From: Eriocheir sinensis
Lineage: Eukaryota > Arthropoda > Malacostraca > Decapoda > Varunidae
DNA: 64,000 nucleotides
NCBI RefSeq assembly: GCF_024679095.1
Contig: NW_026112164.1
Span: 497,074-561,073, forward strand
Direction of reading: 5' to 3'
In this document: in pieces, positions 33,601 to 45,483 of the stretch
Numbering within the stretch: position 1 is the stretch's first letter
Layout: each line of letters starts with the position of its first letter
The notes under the pieces: model-generated
What the model was told of the DNA's origin: nothing
Seen by the model: the letters and a program-made list of their open reading frames with translations, nothing else
Database searches by the model: none
Program-made: the position numbers and the translations under genes

Positions 33601-33845
33601 TTGTTTATTTAATGTTATTTGTAGTAGATAACTGAGGGGGGCACTACCCTGGCCTCCTCTTCCTCTGATTCTCTTACTTCACACATTTATCTTAATACTT
33701 CACACTATTGTCCATATGCTTCATTTTTTTATTTTTTATTCATGACTTTTTATCCATACCTCACACTTTTCTTAGTATTTCACATTTTTTCTAGATCATA
33801 CTCTACACTTCCTACCTGGGGGACGCGGGTTAGGCCTTTATAAAG

Positions 33846-34115
33846 TCACTCTATGGCTGCATGTCCGCCGCGGCACACCACCACCCTGTGAGGCGTAGAG
33901 CCCCGTGCTCCCCTCCATCCTGGGGTAACAATCCTAAAACAAACAAACCTGAGAGGCAGGACGCTGCCGCTGCCTGTCACCTGACACCCTCTCACTGATG
34001 AATGGATCGCGGCGCGGTGGAGAGACTGCCCATCCCTTTCCACTCCGCCCGGGAAGGAACTCATGAATTCTCGGTTGAGTCGCGTGTGCTACCCATTGCA
34101 CTACAGAACAACAGT
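33846..34115 (-). mobile_element. Degenerate tRNA-derived SINE (family 1 like)
   Basis: On the minus strand TCTGTAGTGCAATGGGTAGC resembles an A-box and GAATTCATGAGTTCC a decayed B-box. The 33846 end reads GCGGCGGACATGCAGCC. It occupies the place of gag in the LTR element and, being inside it, inserted later or was carried along. Confidence 0.5.
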
Positions 34116-34301
34116 GGTTGGCCAGAGTTTCCATTACCATATCGTCAAAGTCCATGTCCTCCGGAAGAACCATTAATTATATAATTAAATCGTCACTATT
34201 ATTTCCGCCACTTAAAACGAGCAAAGCTTAATGAAAATAAGAGGCGTTTTCTCGTCAGAGTAAATTAAACAAAAGCATTGTAAGCACATGTCCCTATTTA
34301 T

Positions 34302-34320
34302 CCCTATACCGCTGCCGCCA
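34302..34320 (-). other. Primer-binding-site-like sequence
   Basis: Minus strand TGGCGGCAGCGGTATAGGG at the inner edge of the 5' LTR. It resembles the complement of a tRNA-Leu 3' end (from family knowledge, one mismatch in the first 13 positions by memory). The first bases overlap the LTR end. Confidence 0.5.
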
Positions 34321-35547
34321 GTTTTAGACCCTTCTTTTCTTGTATTAAATCAACTCTTTTATCACTCATTAATTGCTCCATAAATGATCTCACCGTCTCG
34401 TATCCCTGGTAGCGTGATCCGGCTTAAGTTGTTATTGGAGACTGATGTTCGGGGATAAACAAGGGAAAAAGAAAATATACATTTATTCAAAATTAAATGA
34501 AAGTAATTGCCTTACGCAATATTCTTTGCTCAGACGATCATAACACTGGCATATTCAGCAATGGATGCAACATATGACAAACGACATGTCTTAAACATAA
34601 TACTACAATATGTGCTCAGTTGTTGCCAATAATAATAACACTCGTCGTTCCACAAGCAGTGGTTTGTATCTCTCTGCTTACATCACAATCATTATGTACT
34701 CTCTTCACAAAATCCTACTACACATTCCTATAGTATAATCTACTACAAGTCACGGAAGCACCAAATACCACACCCAGTGCTTTTACCTTTGCTTTACATC
34801 GCAAACAAATAATCACAGTCCTGTCCCACTCACAATCCTACTTCACATCTCCTACATTATAATCTCCAGGACAATACAGTCGGTTTCCCTTAGATTCTCG
34901 AATTTCTACTCACGATTAAGATCACAACAGCCATCCTCGGCTGAGTGAGTAGCAGGTCTGCTTGAGGCGAGAACCAAGCTCGGTCTACTCATACCACTGA
35001 TCTCTAGGCCACATTTTTCTTTGCTTTAGGCGGACTTACATCCTTGACACGCCCTTAATTTTCTACATAACCAATGGCCAATACTTCCTGTCACACCCAT
35101 CTGCTCGCTCATTATGTTGTATTGTTTTACTTCTGCTATTCGTGAGTCAGTCTTAAGACACTCCCACAGTGATTTTTCTGTTAAATTATTGGCTCATAAC
35201 ATGTCGCCACGACTGACGTCACGGGTCAGAGTCTTTTTCAATGGTTGTTCACACTTTCTGACCACGCCCACTGGGTATCTGTTTTATGTATCTGAGTCTG
35301 GGTATCTGTTTTCCTTTACCCTCGTTGTTTCCCCTCTTTTGTACTTGAGATGTTTACACTGTTATATATGTCACCCTTCTTGTTAGTGTTTGTCCTGTCA
35401 GATGTTTACACAGTTGTATATCTCTCATTCCTCTCTGGGTATCTGTTTTTCTTTATCCTCGTTGTTTCCCCTCTTTTGTACTTGAGATGTTTACCCTGTA
35501 CTGTTATGGCTATTCCTCTTGTTTGTTCGTTTTCTGGTTCCTGACAT
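34313..35547 (-). repeat. 5' LTR
   Basis: The same length as the left LTR, with about eight base differences by eye (for example near 34375, 34410, 34445, 34488, 34510, 35225 and 35375). That is roughly 0.6 percent divergence, indicating a recent insertion. Confidence 0.92.
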
Positions 35548-37383
35548 AGGGGCCAGAGGAACACCTACTTTGAACACTTTTTTTAATGGCTCCGTGCAAG
35601 AGCAATGATGAAATGGGAAGAAGAGAAAAAAGATGAAAAGAAGGGAGAGAGGGAGGAAAGAAGCAAGTTCCCGCTTTCGTCATCGGCCGCCATCAACACA
35701 GCCGTCTCCCCCTCAACATAACCCTCGCCTCTCTTCACCATCTCACATTGTCCTCAGCACAACATTTCTCTCTCGATGCACCATCAGCTGTATTTTCTTT
35801 TTGTTTGGGTTAAACTGTTGGTTTGGACGCAACCATCGGTGTGGCGAGAGCCCGTCCTGGTCCGGACCTGGCGGCCCCAAGGAGAGCACCGCCTCCCTTC
35901 TGCACTTGGGGAACCCCCACCCCACGAGGCCGTGTTGCTCCTGGCCACCGAGCCACTCCTCCGCCACCACGACCACGGCGGCCCTCACCACGCCCTGGCC
36001 GTCCACGCCAGCAGCAGCAGGAGGGACTACGCCACCACCCTCCACCGCGGACTGCACGACCCACCGCGGCGATGTGTGTGTGTTCGTCCTGTCTTCATCG
36101 TCGTCTTTGTCAGACTCGCGGCTCCTCCCACCGCCATAGTCACCTGTATGTTCGTCCTGTCTTCATCGTTGTCTTTGTCCCGACTCGCGAGTCAACTGTA
36201 TGTATGTCATCATGTGAATGTGGGGCCGCTGCCCCCGCCGCCCCTGCCGACGCCCTCCCCCTTGGCAAGGACGGTGTATCATCATCATCATGTGAATATG
36301 GGGCCGCTGCCCCCGCCGCCCCTGCCGACGGCCTCCCCCTTGGCAAGGACGGTGTATCATCATCATCATCATCATGTGAATATGGGACCGTTGCCCCCGC
36401 CGCCCCCGACGGCCTCCCCTTAGCAAGGACGGTGTATCTACATCATCATCATGTGAATATGGGGCCGCCGCCCCTGCCGACGCCCTCCCCTTGGCAAGGA
36501 CGGTGTATCATCATCATCATCATCATGTGAATGTGGGGCCGCTGCCCCCGCCGCCCCTGCCGACGGCCTCCCCCTTGGCAAGGACGGTGTATCATCATCA
36601 TCATCATCATGTGAATATGGGGCCGCTGCCCCCGCCGCCCCTGCCGACGCCCTCCCCCTTGGCAAGGACGGTGTATCAACATCATCATCATGTGAATATG
36701 GGGCCGCTGCCCCCGCCGCCCCTGCCGACGGCCTCCCCCTTGGCAAGGACGGTGTATCATCATCATCATCATCATCATCATCATGTGAATATGGGGCCGC
36801 TGCCCCCGCCGCCCCTGCCGACGGCCTCCCCCTTGGCAAGGACGGTGTATCATCATCATCATCATGTGAATATGGGGCCGCTGCCCCCGCCGCCCCTGCC
36901 GACGCCCTCCCCCTTGGCAAGGACGGTGCATCATCATCATCATCATATCATCATCATGTGAATATGGGGGCGACGCCCTCCCTCTCTGCAGCGGCGGCGC
37001 TCCCGTCATGATCTGAGCCTGTCCATGGGTGTGGGGCACCTCCTCCCCTTCCCCCAGACCCAGGCGAGGCGCTCTCTTCCTCCGGTTACACTTTTCTCTT
37101 ACTATACTAAACAGCCCTTAGCCCATTTTAATCTTCCCATAACTCTTCGTTTTCAATTATCGTTCTTTCCACAGTAACAAAACAATTAAGCTTCAGACAC
37201 AGCCACGGGTACACACAACTGTCTCTAGACGCACGATCAAACACTGCCCTGGACGCTGCTTCCTTTACGTCCGCGTGTTGGTTGCAGTTTCGAGCTTTTT
37301 ATGTTGACGGACTGATAAGCTGTGCAGCAGCAGCGAAGCGGTGTTGTGGCTCTTAACTTAAAGGAGGAAATAATGGCAGCACC
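35548..37383. repeat. Duplicated segment S2, copy 2
   Basis: Starts with the missing right end of element Z, then matches 17677-19674. The minisatellite (36207-36990) has about ten units, several with internal deletions (36373-36480) that break the frames open in copy 1. It ends at the same GGCAGCACC, after which a 13-bp minisatellite begins. Confidence 0.85.
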
Positions 37384-38348
37384 ACGCCTCCACACCACGC
37401 CTCCACACCACGCCCCCACACCACGCCTCCACACCACGCCCCCACACCACGCCCCCACACCACGCCCCCACACCACGCCTCCACACCACGCCTCCACACC
37501 ACGCCCCCACACCACGCCCCCACACCACGCCCCCACCACGCCTCCACACCACGCCCACACCACGCCCCCCACACCCCACACCACGCCCCACACCACGCCT
37601 CCACACCACGCCCCACCACGCCCCACACCACGCCTCCACACCACGGCCCCACACCACGCCTCCACACCACGCCTCCACACCACGCCCCCACACCACGCCC
37701 CCACACCATGCCTCCACACCACGCCACCACACCACGCCTCCACACCACGCCCCCACACCACGCCTCCACACCACGCCTCCACACCACGCCTCCACACCAC
37801 GCCCCCACACCACGCCTCCACACCACGCCCCCACACCACGCCTCCACACCACGCCCCCACACCACGCCACCACACCACGCCACCACCACGCCTCCACACC
37901 ACGCCTCCACACCACGCCTCCACACCACGCCCCCCCACCACGCCTCCACACCACGCCGCCCCCCCCCGCCGCCCCACCCCGCCGCCACACCCCGCCCCCA
38001 CACCACGCCTCCACACACCCCCACACCACGCCCCACACCACGCCTCCACGCCACGCCCCCACACCACGCCGCCCACACCACGCCCCCACACCACGCCTCC
38101 ACGCCACGCCCCACACCACGCCTCCACACCACGCCCCCACACCACGCCTCCACACCACGCCCCCACACCACGCCTCCACCGCACGCCCCCACACCACGCC
38201 TCCACACCACGCACCCACACCACGCCTCCACACCACGCCTCCACACCACGCCTCCACACCACGCCTCCACACCACGCCTCCACACCACGCCCCACCACGC
38301 CTCCACACCACGCCTCCACACCACGCCTCCACACCACGCCTCCACCAC
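37380..38348. repeat. 13-bp minisatellite (CCACACCACGCCT)n
   Basis: About 75 units of 12-13 bp, variants CCACACCACGCCC and CCACACCACGCCT. No stop codons are possible in most units, giving several long frames (His/Pro/Thr-rich on plus, Gly/Val/Trp/Arg-rich on minus), none credible. Confidence 0.95.
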
Positions 38349-39234
38349 AAGCTGCACTAAGGCTCAGCACTCCCCCCTCCCCCCCAAGTTGCCCATTCCC
38401 CCTTCTTCACCTTCCTATCACCTATTATTCTCAGTTCTTTCTTTCCTTCCTTCCTCTCACCGTCTATCTATTCAACTATCAGTCTATCAATCTATCTCTC
38501 CTGTTATCTCCTTCCTTTCTTCGTCTACTCGCTAAAGTGGTCAATCTGGCTTAATATATTTTCTTTTTGCCTTTCTCTTTCAACTAAGGCTCAAACATCC
38601 CTTCCTCTCCTTTCTCCCCCTTTCTGAGCCAGCCATTTCCCCGTCTTCACCTTCCCATTACCTCGCTATTATCCTCTTTTCCCTCAAGTTAGGCTCAAAC
38701 ATCCCTTCTTCTCCTTTCTCTCCCTTTCTGAGCCACCCATTTCCCCGTCTTCCCCTTCCATTACCTCACTATTAACCTCCTTTCCCTCAGTACTAACCTC
38801 ATCCCCTTTCCCCCAGCTCCCCTTTCTCAAATAGCCGTCCGTTCCATCTTTTTCACCTCCCCATTACCTCACTATTATCCTCTATTCCCTCAAAAATAAC
38901 CTCATCCCCTTCCCCCCAGCTCCCCTTTCTATAATAACCGTGCATTCCACCTTCCCATTACCTCCTCTTCCCCTCTTTCCCCCGCCACCGCCGCGTCCTC
39001 CCCGCCGCCGCTTCAGGCCAAACAAAACAACCCCGGTGATGCCGCGCTGTTAAATTAAATGTATAATATTTGATTCTATTCCGCCGCCTTCACGCGCATC
39101 GCCGCTCCGTAAAGGCGTCTTCTATTTAGAACACTGATCAGCTCTAGATCACTGGCCCGGATCTGAATCTGATCTGGATTCGCTTTGGTTAAAGAGAATG
39201 CAGAGCGACAGATCAAAATAAAGCGCGCGCCCGC

Positions 39235-39235
<1 letters not shown>
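38349..39235. repeat. CT-rich DNA with ~113-bp imperfect tandem units
   Basis: GGCTCAAACATCCCTTC, TTTCTGAGCCA and CCATTTCCCCGTCTTC recur around 38585-38800, with further diverged units to 38950. No gene is seen. Confidence 0.65.

Positions 39236-39311
<76 letters not shown>
39236..39311. repeat. (CA)n microsatellite
   Basis: Pure CA, abutting the 5' end of a SINE. Confidence 0.95.
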
Positions 39312-39312
<1 letters not shown>

Positions 39313-39645
39313 GCTCCGGTAGCTCAATCGGTTAGAGCTCCGCGCTGCAAGGCTTCACAGCCAAACAGGCGGCGGTTCGAGTCCCGCTCAAGCCGGATTC
39401 TTTCCGTTGATTAGGAGTGGTTACTGTCCCCCCTTGAGCAAGGGGGATGGAGTGTGTGGTGTGTGAGGTCCTGGCAGTACCCAGAGATCGACGATAATGA
39501 GCACTTGCTCACGTCGTGACGGTACCTGTTGGCGAAAGCGAGTCCAACTCGTGATCAGGCCGTGGTGAATTACACGCAAACAAACATGCATATACCTATG
39601 GAAGAGTAAAAGAAGCAATAAATAATAATAATGTAATACTAATGC
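39312..39645 (+). mobile_element. tRNA-derived SINE, family 3
   Basis: The head has A-box GGTAGCTCAATCGGTTAGAG and B-box CGGTTCGAGTCCCG, with an enlarged central part that excludes a normal anticodon arm. The body includes GAGCACTTGCTCACGTCGTG and CTGTTGGCGAAAGCGAGTCC. The 3' end is (AATA)n-like (CAATAAATAATAATAATG). Confidence 0.75.
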
Positions 39646-39933
39646 CACATAATCTATAAACCCAAGTCATAACAGGGAGGCTTGGTGTGGCCTGTATATC
39701 TCACACAATTCTGTTGTGTAATACTTCTGTTTTACATCTTTACTGCCTACAAAACCATTTCTGCAACATCATCTCATCCTATTATATGCTCCTTACTCAT
39801 TATGGGAGGCGCTCTTGGGTTGTATACTCGAAATAATATCGGAGGAGATGGTGAGTGTAACTACTAGGAACTAGTACTAGGTCTACTAGGAACGGTGGGA
39901 AAAGAAGTCAGTCGCCCGGGCTCGCAGTCATTA

Positions 39934-39978
<45 letters not shown>

Positions 39979-40067
39979 GCTGCCCTTTCACTCTTTGAAT
40001 CAATTATCTTTCCCCTTAATCAATTACCTTTCCCTTTAGTAAATTATCTTTCCCTTTTCTTGTTCTC
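39646..40067. other. Spacer with (GA)n and AATTACCTTTCC repeats
   Basis: (GA)n at 39935-39976, followed by short units like TCAATTACCTTTCCCTTTAG. The same units continue at 40900-41230 beyond the LINE insertion. No gene is seen. Confidence 0.6.
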
Positions 40068-40886
40068 CAAGGTGAACTCAACAGATTATATGACTGGGCG
40101 GATAAATGGCAGATGGAGTTCAATGTAGGGAAGTGCAGTATTCTGAGTGTAGGTAGGAACAACCCCTCACATAACTATTGCTTAAATGACACTCTCATAA
40201 GTAGGTCTGGGTGCGAGAGGGATTTAGGGGTCTTAGTGAGCTCTGATCTCCGTCCAAGGGCACAATGCATTCAAGCTAGAAATCGAGCTAATAGGGTACT
40301 GGGATTTATTTCAAGGAGCGTAAGCAACAGAAGCCCCGAAGTCTTCCTCAAACTATATTTAGCATTAGTTAGACCTCATCTTGACTATGCGGTTCAGTTC
40401 TGGTCACCCTACTATAGAATGGATATCAAAATGTTAGAATCGGTGCAGAGGAGGATGACTAAGATGATTCAGGGGTTGAGAAACTTGCCATACGAGGAAA
40501 GACTCAAACAGTTAAACTTACATTCTCTAGAAAGGCGAAGGGTGCGTGGAGACATGATCGAGGTTTATAAATGGATGAAGGGCTTTAATAAGGGAGACAT
40601 TCATAAGGTTTTGTTGGTAAGAGAACCGGGTAGGACACGAAGTAACGGGTTTAAACTGGATAAATTCAGATTCAACAGGGACATAGGCAAAAATTGGTTT
40701 ACTAACAGGGTGGTGGATGAGTGGAATAGGCTTAGCAGTCATGTGGTGAATGCCAATACAATTGTCATGGACAGCGATATTAGGTTGGGTTAGATACACG
40801 GGAGCTTAGGGTCAAAGGAGCTGCCTCGTACAGGCCTACCGGCCTCTTGCAGACTCCTGCGTTCTTTTGTTCTTATGTTCTTATGA
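40068..40886 (+). mobile_element. CR1/L2-like LINE 3' fragment (ORF2 C-terminus and 3' UTR)
   Basis: 5'-truncated just downstream of the RT catalytic motif. It begins LNRLYDWADKWQMEFNVGKC, then RDLGVLVSSDL, VRPHLDYAVQFWSP, RRMTKMIQGL, YEERLKQLNLHSLERRR and NRLSSHVVNANT. The frame is intact for about 225 codons, until a frameshift near NTI gives an abnormal end and a stop at 40793. The 3' UTR (CAGGCCTACCGGCCTCTTGC) ends in repeats of TTCTTATG, the short tandem 3' terminus typical of CR1/L2 elements. The C-terminal half resembles the LINE at 21734, but at the protein level only. Confidence 0.88.
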
Positions 40887-41311
40887 CTCGTGTATACTTT
40901 AAATATTCGACCTTTCCCTTTAAATCAATTACTCTCTCGTCTACATCCCCATATATCCCTTTGATTAATTACCTATCCCTTTAGTCAATTACCCTTCCGT
41001 TTAGCCAATGATTTTTCCCTTTTCATGTCCCTGACCTTTCGCCTTAAATCAACTACTCTATTCCTCTAAATCCCCTCATATCCCTTCAATTAATTACCTA
41101 TCCCTTTAGTTAGTTACCTTACCGTGTAATCAATTATTTTTCCCTCTCGACTCGTCTATACTTTAAGCAATTGACCTTTCACTCATATCAATTACCTTTC
41201 CTCTTACACCCCTTTCTATCCCCTCATATCCCCTTAGATCCTTTAAAACAACGCCCTTTCCCTACACATCCCATTCCAATTCTTATAGTAATCACCCATC
41301 GCTCCTCCGAG
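40887..41311. repeat. Degenerate AATTACC(T/C)TTCCCTTTA repeats
   Basis: Loose units of about 20 bp with CAATTACCTATCCCTTTAG-like sequence; the LINE 3' fragment interrupts the array. Confidence 0.6.
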
Positions 41312-41549
41312 GCCCATATTCTTGCATGCACATTTCGGGGCCCACACAGCCACACACAATAAGGCATTCGTTGAGGTTGTTTTAATATTTCCAAGGGTAG
41401 TTCTATGAGCCTTGTGATAGTCTGACACGGCCTCTGCACCATGAACATGATAAAGCACTCATGAGAACCCGACGAATCTTCTTTGTAGCCTTGGGAAATA
41501 GTCGTGAGAAGTTGAGAACCGGAAGCCTCTGAGAAAACGGGCGTCAGAG
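41312..41549 (-). mobile_element. Dispersed TIR element C, full length
   Basis: Left end CCCATATTCTTGCATGCACA with TTTCGGGGCC, right end GGAAGCCTCTGAGAAAACGG. The core is complete (GGTTGTTTTAATATTTCC, TCTATGAGCCTTGTGATAG, CTCTGCACCATGAACATG, GAACCCGACGAATC). Length about 240 bp. Confidence 0.75.
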
Positions 41550-41575
41550 ATTTCGTGTTTCAAGGGGGACTGCGG

Positions 41576-41945
41576 GACCTGTTTTTTAGGCGATGAAGAC
41601 TGTAAGAACAAATGCCTGGAGTATTGAGTCTCTTCGTGTATACATCACGGGGAATGGGTGACCTGCTTCTTTAGGCGATGAAGACTATAAGAACAAAGGC
41701 CTGGAGTATTGAGTCTCTTCTTGTATACATCACGGGGAATGGGTGACCTGCTTCTTTAGGCGATGAAGACTATAAGAACAAAGGCCTGGAGTGTTGAGTT
41801 TCTTCGTGTATACATCACGGGGAATGGGTGACCTGTTTCTTTAGCCGATGAAGACTATAAGAACAAAGGCCCGGAGTGTTGAGTTTCTTCGTGTATACAT
41901 CACGGGGAATGGGTGACCTGTTTCTTTAGCCGATGAAGAGCGGCA
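41576..41945. repeat. 85-bp tandem repeat
   Basis: Just over four units with exact 85-bp spacing (CGATGAAGA at 41591, 41676, 41761, 41846, 41931), containing GGAGTATTGAGTCTCTTC and CATCACGGGGAATGGGTGAC. Confidence 0.92.
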
Positions 41946-42591
41946 CTAAACCAGCGTGACCCGTGATTATAGCAGCGGGGGGCGGGAGGGAGGAACAGGC
42001 GGGGAGATTTACCCAAACCACTGAGTGTTTTAGGGGCGCCCATCGTTAACACTCAGGAGCCATTAGCGTGTTGTGGTCTCTTCAGCCAGGGTGGTTAAGG
42101 ATGAGGGGCGGGACGTCTTTTTTTTCTCTTTCTCTTCCTTTCTTTTTTATCTTTCAGCTTTCTTTATGTCTTTCTTTCTGTCTGTCTCTCTCATCCTCAT
42201 TTTCTTTTTCTCTACTTTTTTCATTGTTTTCTTTCTTCCCCTTTCTATCGCCTCACTATTATCCTCTTTTCCCTCATTACCAACCTCATCCCTTTCCCCC
42301 AGCTCCCCTTTCTCTAATAACCTCCTTTTCTCTATATTTCTTTCATTCTTTTTCCGCATTCTATCTCTTTAACTTGACTCTTTGAACAATGGTGAATTAG
42401 TGTGTCGGATCGTAACTAACAAACTAGAAACAAAAGAGGCGTGTATAAAACTTGGACAGAGAGAAAGAGAGAAGATAATATAGGGGAGAGAGGTAAAGGT
42501 TGGAAGTTATAGGGCAAGTTTATTTATTTGGAACAATGGCGCTGGAATGTACCGCTGGAGTGAATGGACAAAGAAAAGAAGGTAGTAAGGA

Positions 42592-42595
<4 letters not shown>
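41946..42595. other. CT-rich spacer, no gene
   Basis: TTTCTTTCTG-type low complexity at 42115-42370. It includes a fragment like the CT-rich units at 38.7 kb (CCTCACTATTATCCTC). No coding signal. Confidence 0.5.

Positions 42596-42655
<60 letters not shown>
42596..42655. repeat. (GA)n microsatellite
   Basis: Pure AG run of about 60 bp. Confidence 0.95.
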
Positions 42656-42658
<3 letters not shown>

Positions 42659-42911
42659 AAAAGAAAAAAAAAGGAAGAAATGAAAAAGCTTCGGTTATGC
42701 CTCACTGTTAATAATGACAGAATGGATGGAGACCGTATCATGTAAGAAAAAAAAAGTAAAATGACGATAAGGAACCTTTAACTAAACAAAACCTTTAACT
42801 CCTCTGTATATCCATCAACACAACCTACGTCCTCATCGCCAGACCTTGATATGTTCCTTAATATGCCCCTCTTAGTATGTACTTTTGTATGACTAACCTA
42901 AACCCAATCTA

Positions 42912-43070
42912 ACCTGACCCAACCTAACCTAACCTAACCACTAACTACTAACTATGGCCCTTGATATGTCCCTCTCTGTCTCCCGTATCCTTACTTACCT
43001 AACCTAACCTAACCTAACCTAACCACTAACTACTAACTATGACCCTTGATATGTCCCTCTCTGTCTCAAC
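42912..43070. repeat. Interstitial telomere-like (CCTAA)n blocks in a duplicated unit
   Basis: CCTAA runs of about four units (42921-42939) and five to six units (42997-43024). Each is followed by CACTAACTACTAACTATG then CCCTTGATATGTCCCTCTCT. CCTAA is the complement of TTAGG, the ancestral arthropod telomere repeat. Confidence 0.8.
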
Positions 43071-43219
43071 TATTCACTTTTCCTTCTATCCATATCACTT
43101 CTTAAGCCTGTGTGCTCATCACCAGACCGCTTCTAAGAGTGGCCTTAATACGGTCTTTAATATGTCTCTTAATATGCCCCTCTTAAAGCGTCTCTAAATC
43201 TTTAAATGACCATCTTTTT

Positions 43220-44060
43220 TTCTCTCTTTCCCCCTTAACTCCTTACTTAACCATCACTTGCCAAGCCTCTAAATACGTGTTCATACCAGCGGCTAGATCC
43301 GTCTCTTACTATGTGCCCTGCTTCCTATATTCGTACTCTTATTGCCTACTTACTATTATTACTTACCTTACAATGTCACTCTGTTTCTTCCCCTCTCAAA
43401 AACTCCTATCATTCAGCATCACTTGTCAAGCCTCTACAAGTCTACATGCTCCGACAAGCGGCTAAATCCGTCTCTTTCTATTTGCTGTACTATCTGTATT
43501 CTTACTCCTATTGCCTACTTACTCACAATTATTACTCACCTTATAATGTCCCTCTGTCTCTTACCCTCTCAACCACTCCCATCATCCAGCATAACTTGTC
43601 AAGCCTCTACAAGTCTACATGCTCCGACAAGCGGCTAAATCCGTCTCTTTCTATTTGCTGTACTATCTGTATTCTTACTCCTATTGCCTACTTACTCACT
43701 ATTATTACTCACTTTATAATGTCCCTCAGTCTCTTCCCCTCTCAAAAACTCCTATTATCCAGCATCACTTGTCAAGCCTCTACAAGTCTACATGCTCCGG
43801 CCAGCGGCTTAATACGTCTCTTATTATATATGTGCCCCACTTCCTATATTCTTGCTATTATTGCCTACTTCCTATTATTACTCACCTTACAATGTCCTTC
43901 TGTCTCTTCCCCTCTCAACAACTCCCATCATTCAGCATCCCTTGTCAAGCCTCTACAAACTCCTCTCAGCGGCTCAACACGTCCCTTTAATATGTTCCCT
44001 ACCTCCTATATTCTTGCATTATTGCCTACTTACTTATTATTATTACTCACTTCACAATGT
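43220..44060. repeat. ~173-bp tandem repeat
   Basis: Five units (GCGGCTA/GCGGCTT anchors at about 43292, 43461, 43634, 43807, 43972) with TTGTCAAGCCTCTACAAG and ATTGCCTACTTACT. Open frames across it (up to 254 codons) shift between units and are not genes. Confidence 0.9.
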
Positions 44061-44159
44061 GTGATGTTACGCTAATTCTTCCCCGAACAACGGCGGTGAA
44101 TGGACGAAGGGAGGAAGGAAGGAACACGAGAAAGAGGCAGAAAGAGTTAGGCAGTTAGT

Positions 44160-45340
<1,181 letters not shown>

Positions 45341-45378
45341 TTAACCTTATAGTGGGTCACGCTAGCCAGGCATGCGGG

Positions 45379-45380
<2 letters not shown>

Positions 45381-45440
<60 letters not shown>
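45381..45440. repeat. (CA)n microsatellite
   Basis: Pure CA run of 60 bp. Confidence 0.95.
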
Positions 45441-45442
<2 letters not shown>

Positions 45443-45483
45443 TATCAAATGAAAAATCTTGCGTGTCAAACGTATAGTTCCTC

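Larger units (their letters stand above)
25943..35547 (-). mobile_element. Env-bearing Ty3/Gypsy (errantivirus-like) LTR retrotransposon, defective
   Basis: A 9.6-kb element on the minus strand. The two LTRs are 1235 bp each with about eight substitutions and no net indel. Order in element sense: 5' LTR (right), PBS-like sequence, a short region without recognisable gag, protease remnant, RT, RNase H, integrase, an envelope-like region, polypurine tract and 3' LTR (left). All reading frames are broken. Envelope-bearing Gypsy elements are classed with errantiviruses/Metaviridae. The insertion lies within the right TIR of element Z, and the empty arrangement is preserved at 17675. Confidence 0.9.

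Noticed and set aside
37237..38554. ORFs of 275-410 codons on both strands
   Set aside because: 13-bp minisatellite without stop codons; all three frames open.
39312..39400. Functional tRNA gene
   Set aside because: Enlarged anticodon region and a SINE body with AATA tail follow.
43311..44075. 254-codon ORF with Tyr/Leu/Ser repeats
   Set aside because: Lies on a 173-bp tandem repeat whose units are read in shifting frames.
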